Assembly: GCF_032854445.1 (NCBI RefSeq)
Contig: NC_088302.1
Span: 35,594,191 to 35,658,190 of the forward strand
From: Liolophura sinensis
Taxonomy: Eukaryota > Mollusca > Polyplacophora > Chitonida > Chitonidae
Direction of reading: 5' to 3'
Length of the DNA: 64,000 bases
Below the pieces are notes generated by a model. It saw nothing but the letters and a program-made list of their open reading frames with translations. It ran no database searches and had not been told where the DNA came from. The number at the start of each line of letters is the position of its first letter. Position 1 is the stretch's first letter. The translations under genes were made by a program, and so were the position numbers. Of the stretch, positions 47,402 through 59,154 are shown piece after piece.

Positions 47402-47737
47402 GCTTGGGATTTAAGGTCGTGCTTAACAATTTTTCAGTTATATGACGATGAGAAGTCATTATCCTGTGTCTTCTTATTGCAGTCCATGCCGCCAAAGTGC
47501 TGCCTCCACTGAAGTAGCATGACGAAGACACCAGACATGACACCCTACCAAGCCACATTATACTGACACCGAGCCAACCAGTCATCTTTACTTGCTCTAA
47601 CTTCTCAGTATTGAGCGCCAAGCAATGCAGCAACAAGTATCATTTATAATACCTTTGGCATAACTCGACCTGGGTTTGATCCCGGGCCTCCCGACTTCGA
47701 GGCGAACGCACTAACAATTAGGCCACCCAAGTGGTTT
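47402..47737 (-). mobile_element. Family B SINE, full length, minus orientation
   Basis: The reverse complement shows the head GTGGCCTAATTGTTAGTGCG, the B-box-like GGGATCAAACCCAGG, a body with TTGGCGCTCAATACTGAGAA and a tail ending GTTAAGCACGACCTTAAATC. Confidence 0.87.
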
Positions 47738-48149
47738 CTGGTTAAGAGTCTCAAGCCAAGTGGAGAATGTGACACACTGTATCGCAGAGTAATAGTAGTA
47801 GATACACCATTCTGCAGAGCATATCATATATTTGGGCATGTGTATGTTTACGGTCTGGATGGATGACATAGTATGATAACAGATAGGGGGTATATCAAGG
47901 GGTTAAAAAAGGAAGAATGTGACGGCCTAGGGCACTTAATGAGATGACAGATTTCTACTACACAGCCTTCAACATTGAGGAAAATTGAACCCAAAACTTG
48001 AAATACTACTCAGATGTCAGGATTTGTAGAACTGTGTCAGAGATATGTTTTAGGAATGTCGTTCACATTTTTTGAAGCTCATGCAGATCGCTGCCCTGAC
48101 AAACTACGACAGACGTGGTAATTCGCTGTTTTATATTACATGAGTTACA

Positions 48150-48222
48150 CCCTGGTCGCCGTCATATAAGTGAAATATTCTTGAGTACAGCGTAAAACAC
48201 CAATCAATTAAATAAATAAATA
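48150..48222 (+). mobile_element. Family A SINE 3' fragment
   Basis: Only the end is present: CGCCGTCATATAAGTGAAAT, TCTTGAGTACAGCGTAAAAC, ATAAATAAATA. Confidence 0.88.
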
Positions 48223-48285
48223 CCACCTTTTTCGATCATAATTCATCAGGGTATTTTTTGTCAAAACAGCATTGCTATCACGCGC

Positions 48286-48352
48286 TAGATAGATAGATTG
48301 ATTGATTGTTAAACTCCATACTCAAGATTTTTTCACTTATATGATAGCGCTC
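48286..48352 (-). mobile_element. Family A SINE 3' fragment, minus
   Basis: The reverse complement of the tail (ACTCAAGATTTTTTCACTTA, TATGATAGCG), preceded by GATTGATTGATTG. It faces the fragment at 48150-48222, making an inverted pair about 60 bases apart. Confidence 0.75.
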
Positions 48353-48574
48353 AGTTCTATGGTTGGGTGAAACCGGATTCTCCGAAGTAAAGTTACTGAC
48401 AAACGTATCATCGTGTGATGTATACAGACTTGCACGCCATGCTGGTGAAAGACAAGTGATCTAATGAATGTGACACTGCGCAAACGCACACACGCCAACG
48501 TCGTTGACTAGTTATTGTCACAAAGGCCCCTTCGATTACGGAGAGAGTGGGAATCTACAAATTCATAACAAAGC

Positions 48575-48755
48575 ATTTTTTTTGCTGGGGCCGATCGGTT
48601 CCTAACCAATAAGGTCGCTGGTTCGAATCCAGCTCTCGCAAGGTTTGACTGCGTCTGTGAGGAGGTTTGGCCGGTACGTGTCGAAGACAACTGCATGCAT
48701 GGTTTACTCCGGTTCTCCGATTACGTAGTGAAAAATATTAGTACGACGTTAAAAT
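48575..48755 (+). mobile_element. tRNA-derived SINE, family C
   Basis: The head includes CTAACCAATAAGGTCGCTGG and a very good B box, GGTTCGAATCC. The body has GTGAGGAGGTTTGGCCGGTA and the tail TTAGTACGACGTTAAAATGA then poly-A. It is related to 55610-55830. Confidence 0.8.
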
Positions 48756-48919
48756 GATCCAAAAAAAATTAAAAAACTCCATAAACTCATCGCCAGCCAG
48801 GCTACTCTTTTCACGTAATTAATCTAGAAGGCATTTCATTCCTTGGATGAAATTTCCTGCACTGGAGATATTTTAATTAGTAACTGTATGTCAGTAAGCT
48901 TGTATGGGATAGTATAGAG

Positions 48920-51310
48920 TTATAGTCTTATGTGTAGGATTCTCAAAGGTATAGCTTTGTCACAGGATTTTCAGACCTATATTGTCTTGTGGCAGGATTT
49001 TCATACCTATATTGTCTTGTGGCAGGATTATCAGAAATATAATCTAATGCCAGGATATTTAGACATATAATCTTATGATCAGGATTTTTAGACGTATAAT
49101 CTCATGGCTAGGATTCTCGGATGCATAGCCTTGGGGACAGGGTTCTCAGATGTATTGTCTTGTGGACAGGGTTCTCAGATGTATTGTCTTGTGGACAGGG
49201 TTCTCAGATGTATTGTCTTATTGTCTTGTGGACAGGGTTCTCAGATGTATTGTCTTGAGGACAGGGTTCTCAGATGTATTGTCTTGTGGCAGGATTATCA
49301 GACCTATATTGTCTTGTGGCAGGATTATCAGACCTTTATTGTCTTGTGGCAGGATTTTCAAACCTATATTGTCTTGTGGCAGGATAAGTAGAAATATAAT
49401 CTTATGATCATGATTTTTAGACATATAATCTCATGGCTAGGATTCTCGGATGTATAGTCTTGGGGACAGGGTTCTCAGATGTATTGTCTTGTGGACAGGG
49501 TTCTCAGATGTATTGTCTTGTGGACAGGGTTCTCAGATGTATTGTCGTATTGTCTTGTGGACAGGATTCTCAGATGTATTGTCTTGTGGACAGGGTTCTC
49601 AGATGTATTGTCTTGTGGCAGGATTATCAGACCTATATTGTCTTGTGGCAGGATTATCAGACCTTTATTGTCTTGTGGCATTATTTTCAAACTGATATTG
49701 TCTTGTGGCAGGATTAGTAGATATATAATCTTATGATCATGATTTTTAGACGTATAATCTCATAGCCAGGACTCTCAGATGTATTGTCTTGTGGACAGAG
49801 TTCTCAGATGTATTGTCTTGTAGACAGTGTTCTCAGATGTATTGCCTTGTGGACAGGATTCTCAGATGTGTTATCTTGTGGACAGGGTTCTCAGATGTAC
49901 TGTCTTGTGGACAGGGTTCTCAGATGTATTGTCTTGCGGATAGGGTTCTCAGATGTACTGTCTTGTGGGCAGGGTTGTGGGTGTGGTTATCAGACAGGTA
50001 GCCCTGTGGCATGACTTTCAAATGTATAGTCTTAACTGTGGCAGGATTCTCATCAGACGTATAGCCTTGTGGGCAGGATTTCTAAAAAATATGGTCTTAT
50101 AGAGAGGATCCTCAGAAATAGTTTTCTGGCAGGATTCTCTAATATATAATCTTATGGCCAGGATTCTCAGACGTATAATCTTATGGCCAGGTTTCTCAGA
50201 CGTATAGCGTTGTGAGATTTTCAGACGTCTAATATTACTGCCAGGATTCTCAGACGTATAATTTTATTTCCTGGACTCTCAGACGTATAGCACTGTGGGA
50301 ATCTCAGACGTATAATCTTATTGCCAGGATTCTCTGACGTATAGCGTTGTGGGATTTTCAGACGTATAATATTACTGCTAGGATTCTCGGACGTATAATC
50401 TTATCGCCAGGATTCTCAGACGTAAAGCACTGTGAGATTCTCAGACATAAAATCTTATGGCCAGGATTTTCAGTCTTATCGCCAGGATTCGCAGACCTAT
50501 AGCGTTGTGGGATTCTCTGACGTATAATCTTATTGCCAAGATTCTCAGACGTATAGCGCTGTGGGATTCTCAGACGTATAATCTTATCGCCAGGACTCTC
50601 AGACGTATAGCACTGTGGGAATCTCAGACATATAATCTTACGGCCAGGATTCTCACACGTATAGCGTTGTGGGATTCTCAGGCGTATAATCTTATCGCCA
50701 GGATTCTCAAACGTATAATCTTATGGCCAGGACTCTCAGACGTATAGCACTGTGGGAATCTCAGACGTATAATCTTATGGCCAGGATTCTCAGACGTATA
50801 GCGTGGTGGGATTCTCAGATGTATAATCTTATGGCCAGGATTCTCAGACGCATAGCGTTGTGGGATTCTCAGACACATAATCTTATTGCCAGGATTCTCA
50901 GATGTATAATCTTATGGTCAGGATTCTCAGACGTATAGCGTTGTGAGATTCTCAGATGTATAATATTACTGCCAGGATTCTCAAACGTATAATCTTATGG
51001 CCAGGACTCTCAGACGTATAGCACTGTGGGAATCTCAGACGTATAATATTACTGCCAGGATTCTCGGACGTATAATCTTATCGCCAGGATTCTCAAACGT
51101 ATAATCTTATGGCCAGGACTCTCAGACGTATAGCACTGTGGGAATCTCAGACGTATAATCTTATGGCCAGGATATTCAGACGTATAGCGTTGTAGGATTC
51201 TCAGATGTATAATCTTATCGCCAAGATTCTCAGACCTATAGCGTTGTGGGATTCTCAGACGTATAATCTGATTAACAGGATTCTCAGAGGTATAACATTC
51301 TCAGGCGTAA
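48920..51310. repeat. Large minisatellite, about 29-bp units, with higher-order structure
   Basis: Left part (48920-50000): units CTTGTGGACAGGGTTCTCAG plus ATGTATTGT, and CTTGTGGCAGGATTATCAG plus ACCTATATTGT. A block starting CTCATGGCTAGGATTCTCGG recurs at about 49100, 49430 and (variant) 49755, a higher-order period of about 325-340 bp. Right part (50040-51310): units GGATTCTCAGACGTATAATC plus TTATGGCCA alternate with GGATTCTCAGACGTATAGCG plus TTGTGG. All derive from one 29-bp ancestor. Confidence 0.95.
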
Positions 51311-51669
51311 ACAGTGTCAGGGTAGTGTTCAAGTTATATGTCAATGTGACCTGTACGTAGTCCTATGTGTGTGGGTGTAAAGAAATAAAGTCTTATATTA
51401 AACTGTGTGTTTGGCCATGTCATTATGTTAATCATGTTATTAACGCATGCACGCGCATATTTTGTGGAACGCACAAAGAGACATCATTCAGGTGCTTTCA
51501 GAATGAATTATCTGTTTCATTAATATTTCGTTTCATTATAAAACTGTCCAGTCTTAATATATTATATCACTTTGCATTACCTTCGCTTTCACATTTTACA
51601 TATGAGTTATACTTCAGGGTTTGTTCAAAAGTACCTTATTTGTGACTGTGAGTAAGTCGTTGGCTTTAC

Positions 51670-51704
51670 CTGTTGTCCATGTGCGGATAAGGTACAATTT
51701 GCCT
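51670..51704 (-). CDS. Tentative small exon, minus strand
   Basis: A minus-strand AG at 51705 and donor GTAAAG enclose 35 bases. Joined to the exon at 51775-51886 (phase 1), they read E-ANCTLSAHGQQ and end in phase 0. The support is only splice-site and phase agreement. Confidence 0.2.
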
Positions 51705-51774
51705 CTCCCAAATGTATTATAAAAAACCGAAGATCAAAGAAACATCCTGATTTACCTGCACGGTGAGTTTTTAC

Positions 51775-51886
51775 CTGGTTGCTGATGATATACGCCGCTA
51801 AGAAGCGAACTAGCATAGCCAATCGTTCGCTGGGCCTCCTCCAACCACAAGGGCTGGTTCGGCGTCTTGGATTTGCCCAGGGAAAC
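51775..51886 (-). CDS. Tentative orphan exon, minus strand
   Basis: An acceptor (ATACTACAACAG) and donor (CCAG|GTAAAA) flank 112 bases. In phase 0 they read VSLGKSKTPNQPLWLEEAQR, then TIGYASSLLSGVYHQQP. The composition is protein-like and GC content is higher than its surroundings. The family is not recognised. It may belong to a gene mostly outside what I can see, or be a pseudoexon. Confidence 0.35.
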
Positions 51887-52042
51887 CTGTTGTAGTATTT
51901 ATGTTTTAAGGGTGCCACAGCAAATTAACATACCTATACCCGGTAACAGATGCAAAGGATCTCCAAGCTGAATCCAGAATAAGGGTGAATGTGATAAGGG
52001 TAAGTGTTGATACTGATGTTGACATTATATTAAGCTTAGTTT

Positions 52043-52084
52043 AGTGGTGGGTGTTTATCACTTCGTGGTGGGTGTTTATCACTT
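52043..52084. repeat. 21-bp tandem duplication
   Basis: GTGGTGGGTGTTTATCACTTC occurs twice head to tail, directly before the TA tract at 52088. Confidence 0.95.

Positions 52085-52087
<3 letters not shown>

Positions 52088-52154
<67 letters not shown>
52088..52154. repeat. (TA)n microsatellite
   Basis: About 67 bases of AT dinucleotide adjoining the palindrome. Confidence 0.97.
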
Positions 52155-52157
<3 letters not shown>

Positions 52158-52187
52158 TTTTTCAACCATATACTGTGGTTTACGATA

Positions 52188-52241
<54 letters not shown>

Positions 52242-52274
52242 TATCGTAAACCACAGTATATGGTTGAAAAAATT
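52155..52274. repeat. 120-bp near-perfect palindrome with (AT)n centre
   Basis: The left arm reads AATTTTTTCAACCATATACT then GTGGTTTACGATACTGATAT. After the central (AT)n the right arm is its exact reverse complement (ATATCAGTATCGTAAACCAC then AGTATATGGTTGAAAAAATT). No mismatch was seen over the arms. Confidence 0.95.
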
Positions 52275-53523
52275 ATTATGGGAAATTATAATTTTCATTT
52301 TAGAAAGGCTTAACAAGAGTATGAAACTTAAGCAACTTACATACATAGCTGTCAAAGTATTTATATATTGTCTGTGTGAAAGTTTGCTGATGAAATGTAT
52401 GACATGCGCTATAGGAAAAGAAACTTGAAGATTTTTTTCTGTTGTGCGTAAAAAATGCCTCTGTTCTGTAACAATGTATTGGATATATGTTTGATACGGA
52501 GGCCTATTTCTGCCACAGTGAATGCCAAGTTCATTCGTCATTTAAAATGGATTACTACAATTCCGCATTAAAAAATAAACGAATTAGCTCAAGACACTTT
52601 TTTTATTTACTGTGGCACGAATATGCTTTGGTAGTTTGAAGTCTACTCGTGTATACACAGTACTGCACGAGACCTGCATTAGATTTGTGAAGTTGACTGC
52701 ACGTTCGATGAAGGGCCTCCCACAACGAAGGCTATAGAGGTAGTGTGCCCTATAGCGGCCCTGCAGATTGACCTATACATAGATCTACCTATACTTAGTC
52801 TCCGGCTGTGAACTTCCCTACAGCCCAGAATAGCAGCCAGTCCGCACTTCTCTAACTGACACTAATGCTTTCTGTTAATTGATTGTTTGTTTATCATGAC
52901 CTTTTCTTCAAAACCAAGGATATGACAGAAACACGAACTATGAATTATTAATTATCAATTTCTTGCCCAAAATAATATAATTATCTTATATGAAGTTGGC
53001 CAGAAATACCGTGCAGGTAAACAAAAACTGACAAAATATATGTATATAGCTGATCTGAAGAATATTTTACATAAATATTTACAACAAAAATGTTGTAAAA
53101 CAAAACTTTTAATTTTTTTCTATGCAAAACGTTCAATAATTAACACGCATGCTTAACTACTGGCCACCAGGGTATCATTAGAAACGAACAATTTATTATC
53201 AGTGGCCTTAGCCGACACAAGTACAAAATCTGTGTTTAAGTGGTTATCAGTTATGACAGGGAAGGTGGGTGATCACGTGATCAGGTAATTCTCATTTCAT
53301 CGCTGGTTGTAGGCCTACAGGTCGTGAACAACTGGATTCAGTTAAATAATGAATGAAATTTTTGTTAAAGACAAATAATTTATCTAAAAAGAAAGTAGAA
53401 AAACCAGCGGGCGAATCGCTTAGTTTTCGCTTACGGCTACGCGCTAAATAGTATTTTTATTCTTATTAACTGGATTGTTTATTCGGTAACACTGGAAAAA
53501 CTTGTTCTTACGTCTCTTTTTAG

Positions 53524-53545
53524 CATCTCAGGGGAATAAAGGAAG
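53524..53545 (+). other. 3' end of LC8 5' UTR after a splice acceptor
   Basis: TTGTTCTTACGTCTCTTTTTAG ends at 53523, a strong pyrimidine tract plus AG. The ATG follows 23 bases later. This indicates a 5' UTR intron whose first exon lies upstream and was not identified. Confidence 0.65.
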
Positions 53546-53815
53546 ATGTCTGACCGCAAAGCCGTCATCAAGAATGCCGACATGACCGAAGACATGCAGC
53601 AAGAGGCGGTCGAGTGTGCCACACAGGCCATGGACAAATACAACATTGAAAAAGACATTGCCGCTTACATCAAAAAAGAATTCGACAAAAAGTGCAGTCC
53701 CACCTGGCACTGTATTGTAGGCCGCAACTTCGGTAGCTACGTCACACATGAAACCAAGCACTTCATTTATTTCTACCTGGGACAGGTGGCCATACTATTG
53801 TTTAAGTCTGGATAG
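53546..53815 (+). CDS. DYNLL: Dynein light chain LC8 (DYNLL-type), complete, 89 aa
   Basis: An uninterrupted 89-codon frame from ATG to TAG encodes a canonical LC8, the family's exact length. It starts [13 protein letters not shown], has [20 protein letters not shown], the target-binding strand region [20 protein letters not shown] and the C-terminus [19 protein letters not shown]8 is a homodimeric hub that binds short linear motifs in many proteins and is a subunit of cytoplasmic and axonemal dynein. Cys50-Ser51 replaces the usual Tyr-Asn before PTWHC; the binding strand is intact. The coding region has no intron, but a splice acceptor sits just upstream. The paralogue (DYNLL1 or 2) cannot be told. 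Confidence 0.97.
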   Translation: MSDRKAVIKNADMTEDMQQEAVECATQAMDKYNIEKDIAAYIKKEFDKKCSPTWHCIVGRNFGSYVTHETKHFIYFYLGQVAILLFKSG

Positions 53816-54844
53816 ACTTTCTTTTTGTTGTTGTTACAGAACTATACATATACTCTCCGCCGTCGTGTTCGTCATCTGGATACACGATCGCCATATCCAC
53901 AAAAATGACCACCATCTAGGAAATTGGCGAAATGACTGCTGCGTTCCGGTTCAGTTTTCGTACCATCAACATATGTAGGCATACCTAGAAAACAACAGAT
54001 AATAGTTACGCCATTCGCCCAACGCCCTAAAAATATACCAACGTCCCACCGACCTCAGATTGCTGGCTCAGTGACGACCAAATCAACTTGCCCCAGCGAT
54101 AACTATTTATGCATCTGTATATATACCAGTATCAGGTGTTTGTCTGTATTTTGTGTCATGTAATTATTTGAAGGCTTTTTGCAGGCATAAAAAAACTGTT
54201 CCCGCCTTCGAGAACGAGTAATTTTGGAGCAGCTATATTAACATTTGCTTGTATTCTCCAGCCTTTCAAAGCTAGCAGTCTCCACTAAATTCTGGCTATC
54301 AGTTTTATATAACACGGGAGGGAAATCTGCTTCGGCATCATGCATGTACATGTACGTCTTTTCTGTTCCTAGCCATGTGAACCAAGCCCAGACCTGTGGA
54401 GTCTATCCTATGATCAGTCTCTAGGTTTCGTGAGGCCGTTTCACACCTGCCGAACGCCCGAGGGTCCATCATTTGTATGCCTTTGCTATGTAACCTAAGC
54501 TTCACAGTGTTGAGTAAACCGGGAGTTTCTTCCAGCACTAAAACGAGAATAAGAACCTTACGTGAAAATGTCAAAATGGCACCCAAACAAAGCTGTATCC
54601 AGGATGGCATTTACATTTGATGTAAACACGTTTTTTTTTTCTTCTGATCAAAATACCGAATCTCCCCCACGGCTGAATTCTAGTGATCATTTGTAGATGT
54701 GTGTATTTGTTGAGCAAATGTGTGTATTTATAATATACATCTCCCATTGGGTAACTGTTTTAGTATGAGTGTAAAATTCTGTATAGCGGAAATACAAAAT
54801 ATGTATTGTTCATTACTGTCTATATGTGCCTGGCCATTTATTAA
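53816..54844 (+). other. LC8 3' UTR and downstream region
   Basis: No further coding exon. An ATTAAA at 54839-54844 is a possible variant poly(A) signal; no closer AATAAA was seen. Confidence 0.35.
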
Positions 54845-55609
54845 ATTGAGAGACTTAAGGGGAATTAGCTGTCACAAGTTGATATAAATCAGGACGCAGT
54901 GATTGCGGTATAGGGAAAAAGTTAAATATCTGCATGGCTACCGTTAACGGAGAAAGCAAATGGTTCATGCATACAGCATTTTGTGAGCACACTTGGGCTG
55001 TTAAGATGGAATGCTGGGAATCTGAAGTCATGATTGACGAAACAGTCTATGTCTAATTACCTACGCATCGTCCAGCTGTGTGGAAAAAGTGAAGGCTTTA
55101 AAGGGCTGCAAGCAAATCTCTTCTACAACTGTACCAGTTGGTTTACTACTTTATTGCTAGTTGCTGTACATGTTTTATACATCTGATGAAAATATTTTGT
55201 ACGCCATAACATATATCACCTGTTCATGGTGTTGTTTCAAAGTGTGTGTTTCGTTTGTTTTGTTATGCCATACTGGCGCGCATCCTGGCACGCTCATGTA
55301 GTTCAAGGACACAAAATGTCAATTAGTTCCCGTGTATAACAGCTTCCGTTGTAAATACGATTTGGTTTTAATTTATGCAAAAAAGTGCTGGAACCATCTC
55401 TCATGAAGGAAAGGAAAATTCTGAATGAAACTAAACACAGAGATTTTGGCTTGTGCAGTTTATGTCGTGGCTTGGATGATAAATTTCTATACACGCTTTC
55501 GAGTGAAATTTTTTTACAGCTATGTCATTTAATTTTGTTCGGCAAACAACTCTAGAGCATTAACGTGGCCTCACGGAGACATATGGTTATAAAGCACTGA
55601 CTCACAGTA
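54845..55609. other. Intergenic, nothing recognised
   Basis: No protein-like exon, RNA gene or known repeat was recognised. Confidence 0.4.
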
Positions 55610-55830
55610 CCATCCACAGACATATGACCAATGAGGTCGCGTCTTCGAATCCATCTCTCGCTGTCTCTGTTGTGTCAGGGGGATCGTCAGGTACCTGGCA
55701 CGGCCGATCCTTTACTGCGGGCATTTCTGTTTCTTTCGTCATGCATGTACACATTTGCATATTCTCCAGTCAAAACATTGTTAAGTACGACCTTAAACCA
55801 CATGTATTCATTCATTCATTCAGTCCAATC
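55610..55830 (+). mobile_element. Family C SINE
   Basis: The head has GACCAATGAGGTCGCGTCTT and the B-box-like TTCGAATCC. The body has GGCACGGCCGATCCTT and the tail GTTAAGTACGACCTTAAACC then CATTCATTCATTCA. Confidence 0.78.
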
Positions 55831-57002
55831 AAAACCGCCTAAGGTAAAGCATCAGTTGAGGCAGCGAGCACTGCGTACGAACAGGTGGGTCGATTAGTGA
55901 AGTTGTCACTTATACATAGAGTGGTGAATTTATATATACACCTCGGCTATTAGAAGCCGTATTTTACTATGTAAAATCACTTTTTATCTATCCCCTTCAC
56001 ATTTTTTCCCTAACAGGTTGAGTAAGCGTATGGGAAAGGAAACGCTGGAACCCATTACTGAACCAATGAGGAAAACCAAACGATAAGCTAGTCGAATTCT
56101 TTTGATTAACTATGGTTCAGTTTAAGCGTGTACAGTTTTACATAAAATATAAAAATAGCACGAATATTTTGAGACAACAACGTCTCAAAATATATGTAGC
56201 ATCTTTGTTATATCGTATTTTTGTTATATCGTATTTTTTGTTACGATAATACGAAAGACAAATGAATGGCTAAATATGTGTGCTTGAAAGTCATATTTTC
56301 ATTGCAGATGACTATAATCAGTATGAAGTTTTGTCAAAACTTTCAAATTTTGTGAAAAGTAGGGACATGGTTCTAATTAGGAAGATCGCTACGTGGGAAG
56401 ATTGAGTCATCAGGTTAGAGTTTTGAGTTCGAAGATACGGAGAGTGTCAGTGGAAGGTAGTAAATGAGAAACATGTATTTGTTGATGTCGTAGGCTAATT
56501 GATTAAAACGCTGATTATGCGGTGATGTAATTTCCAATAAACGAGTCACGACGAATACCGGTACTGCAAACGATGCAGGGTAAGTTACGTTCGATTCGAA
56601 AGCAAGCTGTTAGCGCACTGAACAGTAACGATACATGTATATAACGACGAATTGCCTCACCTGTTAGCGTGTATAAAGGCTCTCAACGGAAACACTTTGC
56701 TATTTTTGGCACGTTTGAATAGAAATACAACCTGAGTCCCGAGCCCCCATAATACAGCACAGCAAACCGAATTCAGGAATAACTGGAATCAGCGCAGAAA
56801 TCTATAAGCGTCGAATCAGACATTCGTACACCAATCGTCGATTGAAAAGGACGCTCCAGATTAATAATCGCAAAAGCGCTTTCCATAAACCGGACGAAGG
56901 ACGAATATAAGAAATTACGACGGATTCGTGTGAATAGAGACACCAAAGAATGTCATAGGCCCATACACCAGTGTCTAGATACTGTACCATGCATGCTAGT
57001 GT
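55831..57002. other. Intergenic, nothing recognised
   Basis: Unique AT-rich sequence. A short inverted word (AATATTTTGAGACAACAACG, then TCTCAAAATAT) near 56163-56195 makes a small hairpin. Confidence 0.4.
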
Positions 57003-57235
57003 ATTAATTTATTTATTTATTTATTTGATTGGTTTCTTACGCCGTACTCAAGGGTATTTCACTTACAGGACGGCGGCCAGCATTATAGTGGGAGAAAACC
57101 GGGCAGAGCTTGGAGGAAACCCACCACCATCTGCAAGTTGCTGGAAGACCTCCCCACGAACGGCCGTAGAGGAAGCCAGCATGAGCTGGACTTGAGCTCA
57201 CAGCGACCGCATTGGTGAATGGCTCCTGGGCTTCT
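57003..57235 (-). mobile_element. Family A SINE, full length, minus orientation
   Basis: The reverse complement carries the head with CACCAATGCGGTCGCTGTGA and the B-box-like GTGAGCTCAAGTCCAG. The body has GGTGGTGGGTTTCCTCC and the tail CCTTGAGTACGGCGTAAGAA then (AATA)n. Confidence 0.9.
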
Positions 57236-58440
57236 GTTATGTTCCCTGAAAATATACATTAGTTATACAGTTGTATAATTATACATGCACTTTAATTACA
57301 TCTGTTTATATAACCAAAGTGCTGTTTTTATTCAGTATCATATATATACTGCTCCTATTGTACCAGGTTACGCTGAATTAGACACTTGCGGTTATGAAAA
57401 AGCGCCAAAGATTTTAAGCCGAATATTCAATATCTGCTGCAAGTTTTTGCCAGAAAATTCGGACTACAAAGATTCCTGACACTCTGTTCATATTTACTCA
57501 CAAGAGAATTATATACAGGCCTACCCGTTGTACAATTTTAGAAACTTGAAATGAAGGCGTTTGACAAAATATCGTTGACATACTACGACTGACCCTGGAT
57601 CTACAGCCCCCAAAGAGGACGCACTACCAACGGAGCCATCTCGACCGGTCAACATACTTTGGGCATTCTATATTTAGAGGGCGAGGTGTGTACACACGAA
57701 AGAGATAATAAAAGCTTAAAGACAGAGTGATTTACATAGAACTGCTTACCTCAGCTAAAACTGAACAGAGTCTGAATAGTGAAACTGATAATCTTGATCA
57801 AGAATGGTTGCAGCGAGTATCCAGATGGCAAACAAGTATGCAGATGCTGTTAGATAGACATAAAACGAGACGGGAACACCTTTCAAACTTCACTTTTTGA
57901 AAAATGAACGAAACTTTTCAAGACATGCATATTTGAAAAGTCAGTAGATCGATAGTAATTTGGCAGAATATAGAAATAAAACATTAGGAATACTATGATT
58001 GTTGTATTTATTTTCTGTTATGCGATATTTGAACAACATGTATAATTGCAAGGGGAGGCAATTCGGGCGTCCGAGACATAAAAATGCGACGATCACTTAC
58101 AAGATAGAAAAGTTCTCCCCCTTTGCCCAAAGAAGCCTTCCTTTTAATAACCTTTTTAGTCCGTGCAGTCCTAACTATTCCATACACCAGGAAAAACACA
58201 CCTTGTGGTTATGACAACAAAATGGTTCAGCTGAAGTATAGGTTTCAATTGAATGTGTTGAAAAATCGGTGCTCGTTCTTTCCCAACATTGAACAGAAAA
58301 TTTGCAGATTCACCATTCCTCATATTTAGTATTGGCCTCAGTGACACTAAGTGAGTCGGTAGTGTGCGTAACGCCGTTTACGCAGTAACGTTAGCTGAGA
58401 GTCAATGTTGATTGTTCCCCAAATAGTCCAGTTTCTTCTA
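57236..58440. other. Intergenic, nothing recognised
   Basis: Short frames only; none has splice-site support or a recognisable motif. Confidence 0.4.
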
Positions 58441-58512
58441 CACATCAATCGTCGTCATATGACTGAAAAATTGTTCAGCACGACGTTAAACCCCACTCAC
58501 TCACTCACTCAC
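58441..58512 (+). mobile_element. Family B/C SINE tail fragment
   Basis: TCGTCGTCATATGACTGAAA, TTCAGCACGACGTTAAACCC and (CACT)n form a typical 3' end without body. It sits just before the full family B copy. Confidence 0.75.
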
Positions 58513-58530
58513 TCTACTCATCAAAATCGC

Positions 58531-58866
58531 TTCAGTGTCCTAGTGGCTAGAACCTCAAATCCGGCAGACCCGGGATCAAACCAGGGTCGGGTCATACCTA
58601 AGATGTTAAAAATGCCATTTGTTCCTGCCTCGCTTGACACTCAGCACTTATAGGTTAGATCAAGGAAACATGACTGGTTGTCCCGGTGGTGAGTATAATT
58701 GTGACTAGGTGGGGTGTCATGTGTGGTGTCTTCGGCATGATAATTCAGTGACGTCAGCTCTTCGGCGGAATGGACTGGCCCTGCCACAAGAAGACACCGT
58801 ATATACACAGACACCTAATGACTTCTCCTCGTAAAACCCCCAAGCTTTCGTTCGTTCATTCATTTT
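58531..58866 (+). mobile_element. Family B SINE, full length
   Basis: The head has TAGTGGCTAGAACCTCAAAT and the B-box-like GGGATCAAACCAGGG. The body has GTGGGGTGTCATGTGTGGTG and TCGGCGGAATGGACTGGCCC; the tail is a (CATT)n-type repeat. Confidence 0.87.
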
Positions 58867-59154
58867 ACGCATGAACCTGACACCATCATAATAGTGATGA
58901 TGTAAGGGCATTTCCCTGCAAAAACCCAACCCTTTCTACACTGGTGATTAATGTATCACGGACATGACCTAAAAAGTACAACTCGCTAACTCGTGTTCTC
59001 ATACGAAGACTGACGTCAAAAACCGAAGCCGTATGTTATACATGTACATTCCTTGTCGCATATTAATCATGACAAAATAACAGTTTCAATAATGCTAGCA
59101 CAGTGAAGTCTAATAAGTTTCGATGACTATCAATGCGTTTTTTTAACGTAATTC

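Noticed and set aside
49104-50938. Several overlapping frames in the 29-bp satellite
   Set aside because: They are translations of tandem units in both strands and all frames.
52041-52541. 166-codon minus-strand frame rich in Ile-Tyr
   Set aside because: Ile-Tyr runs are translations of TA microsatellites and the palindrome.
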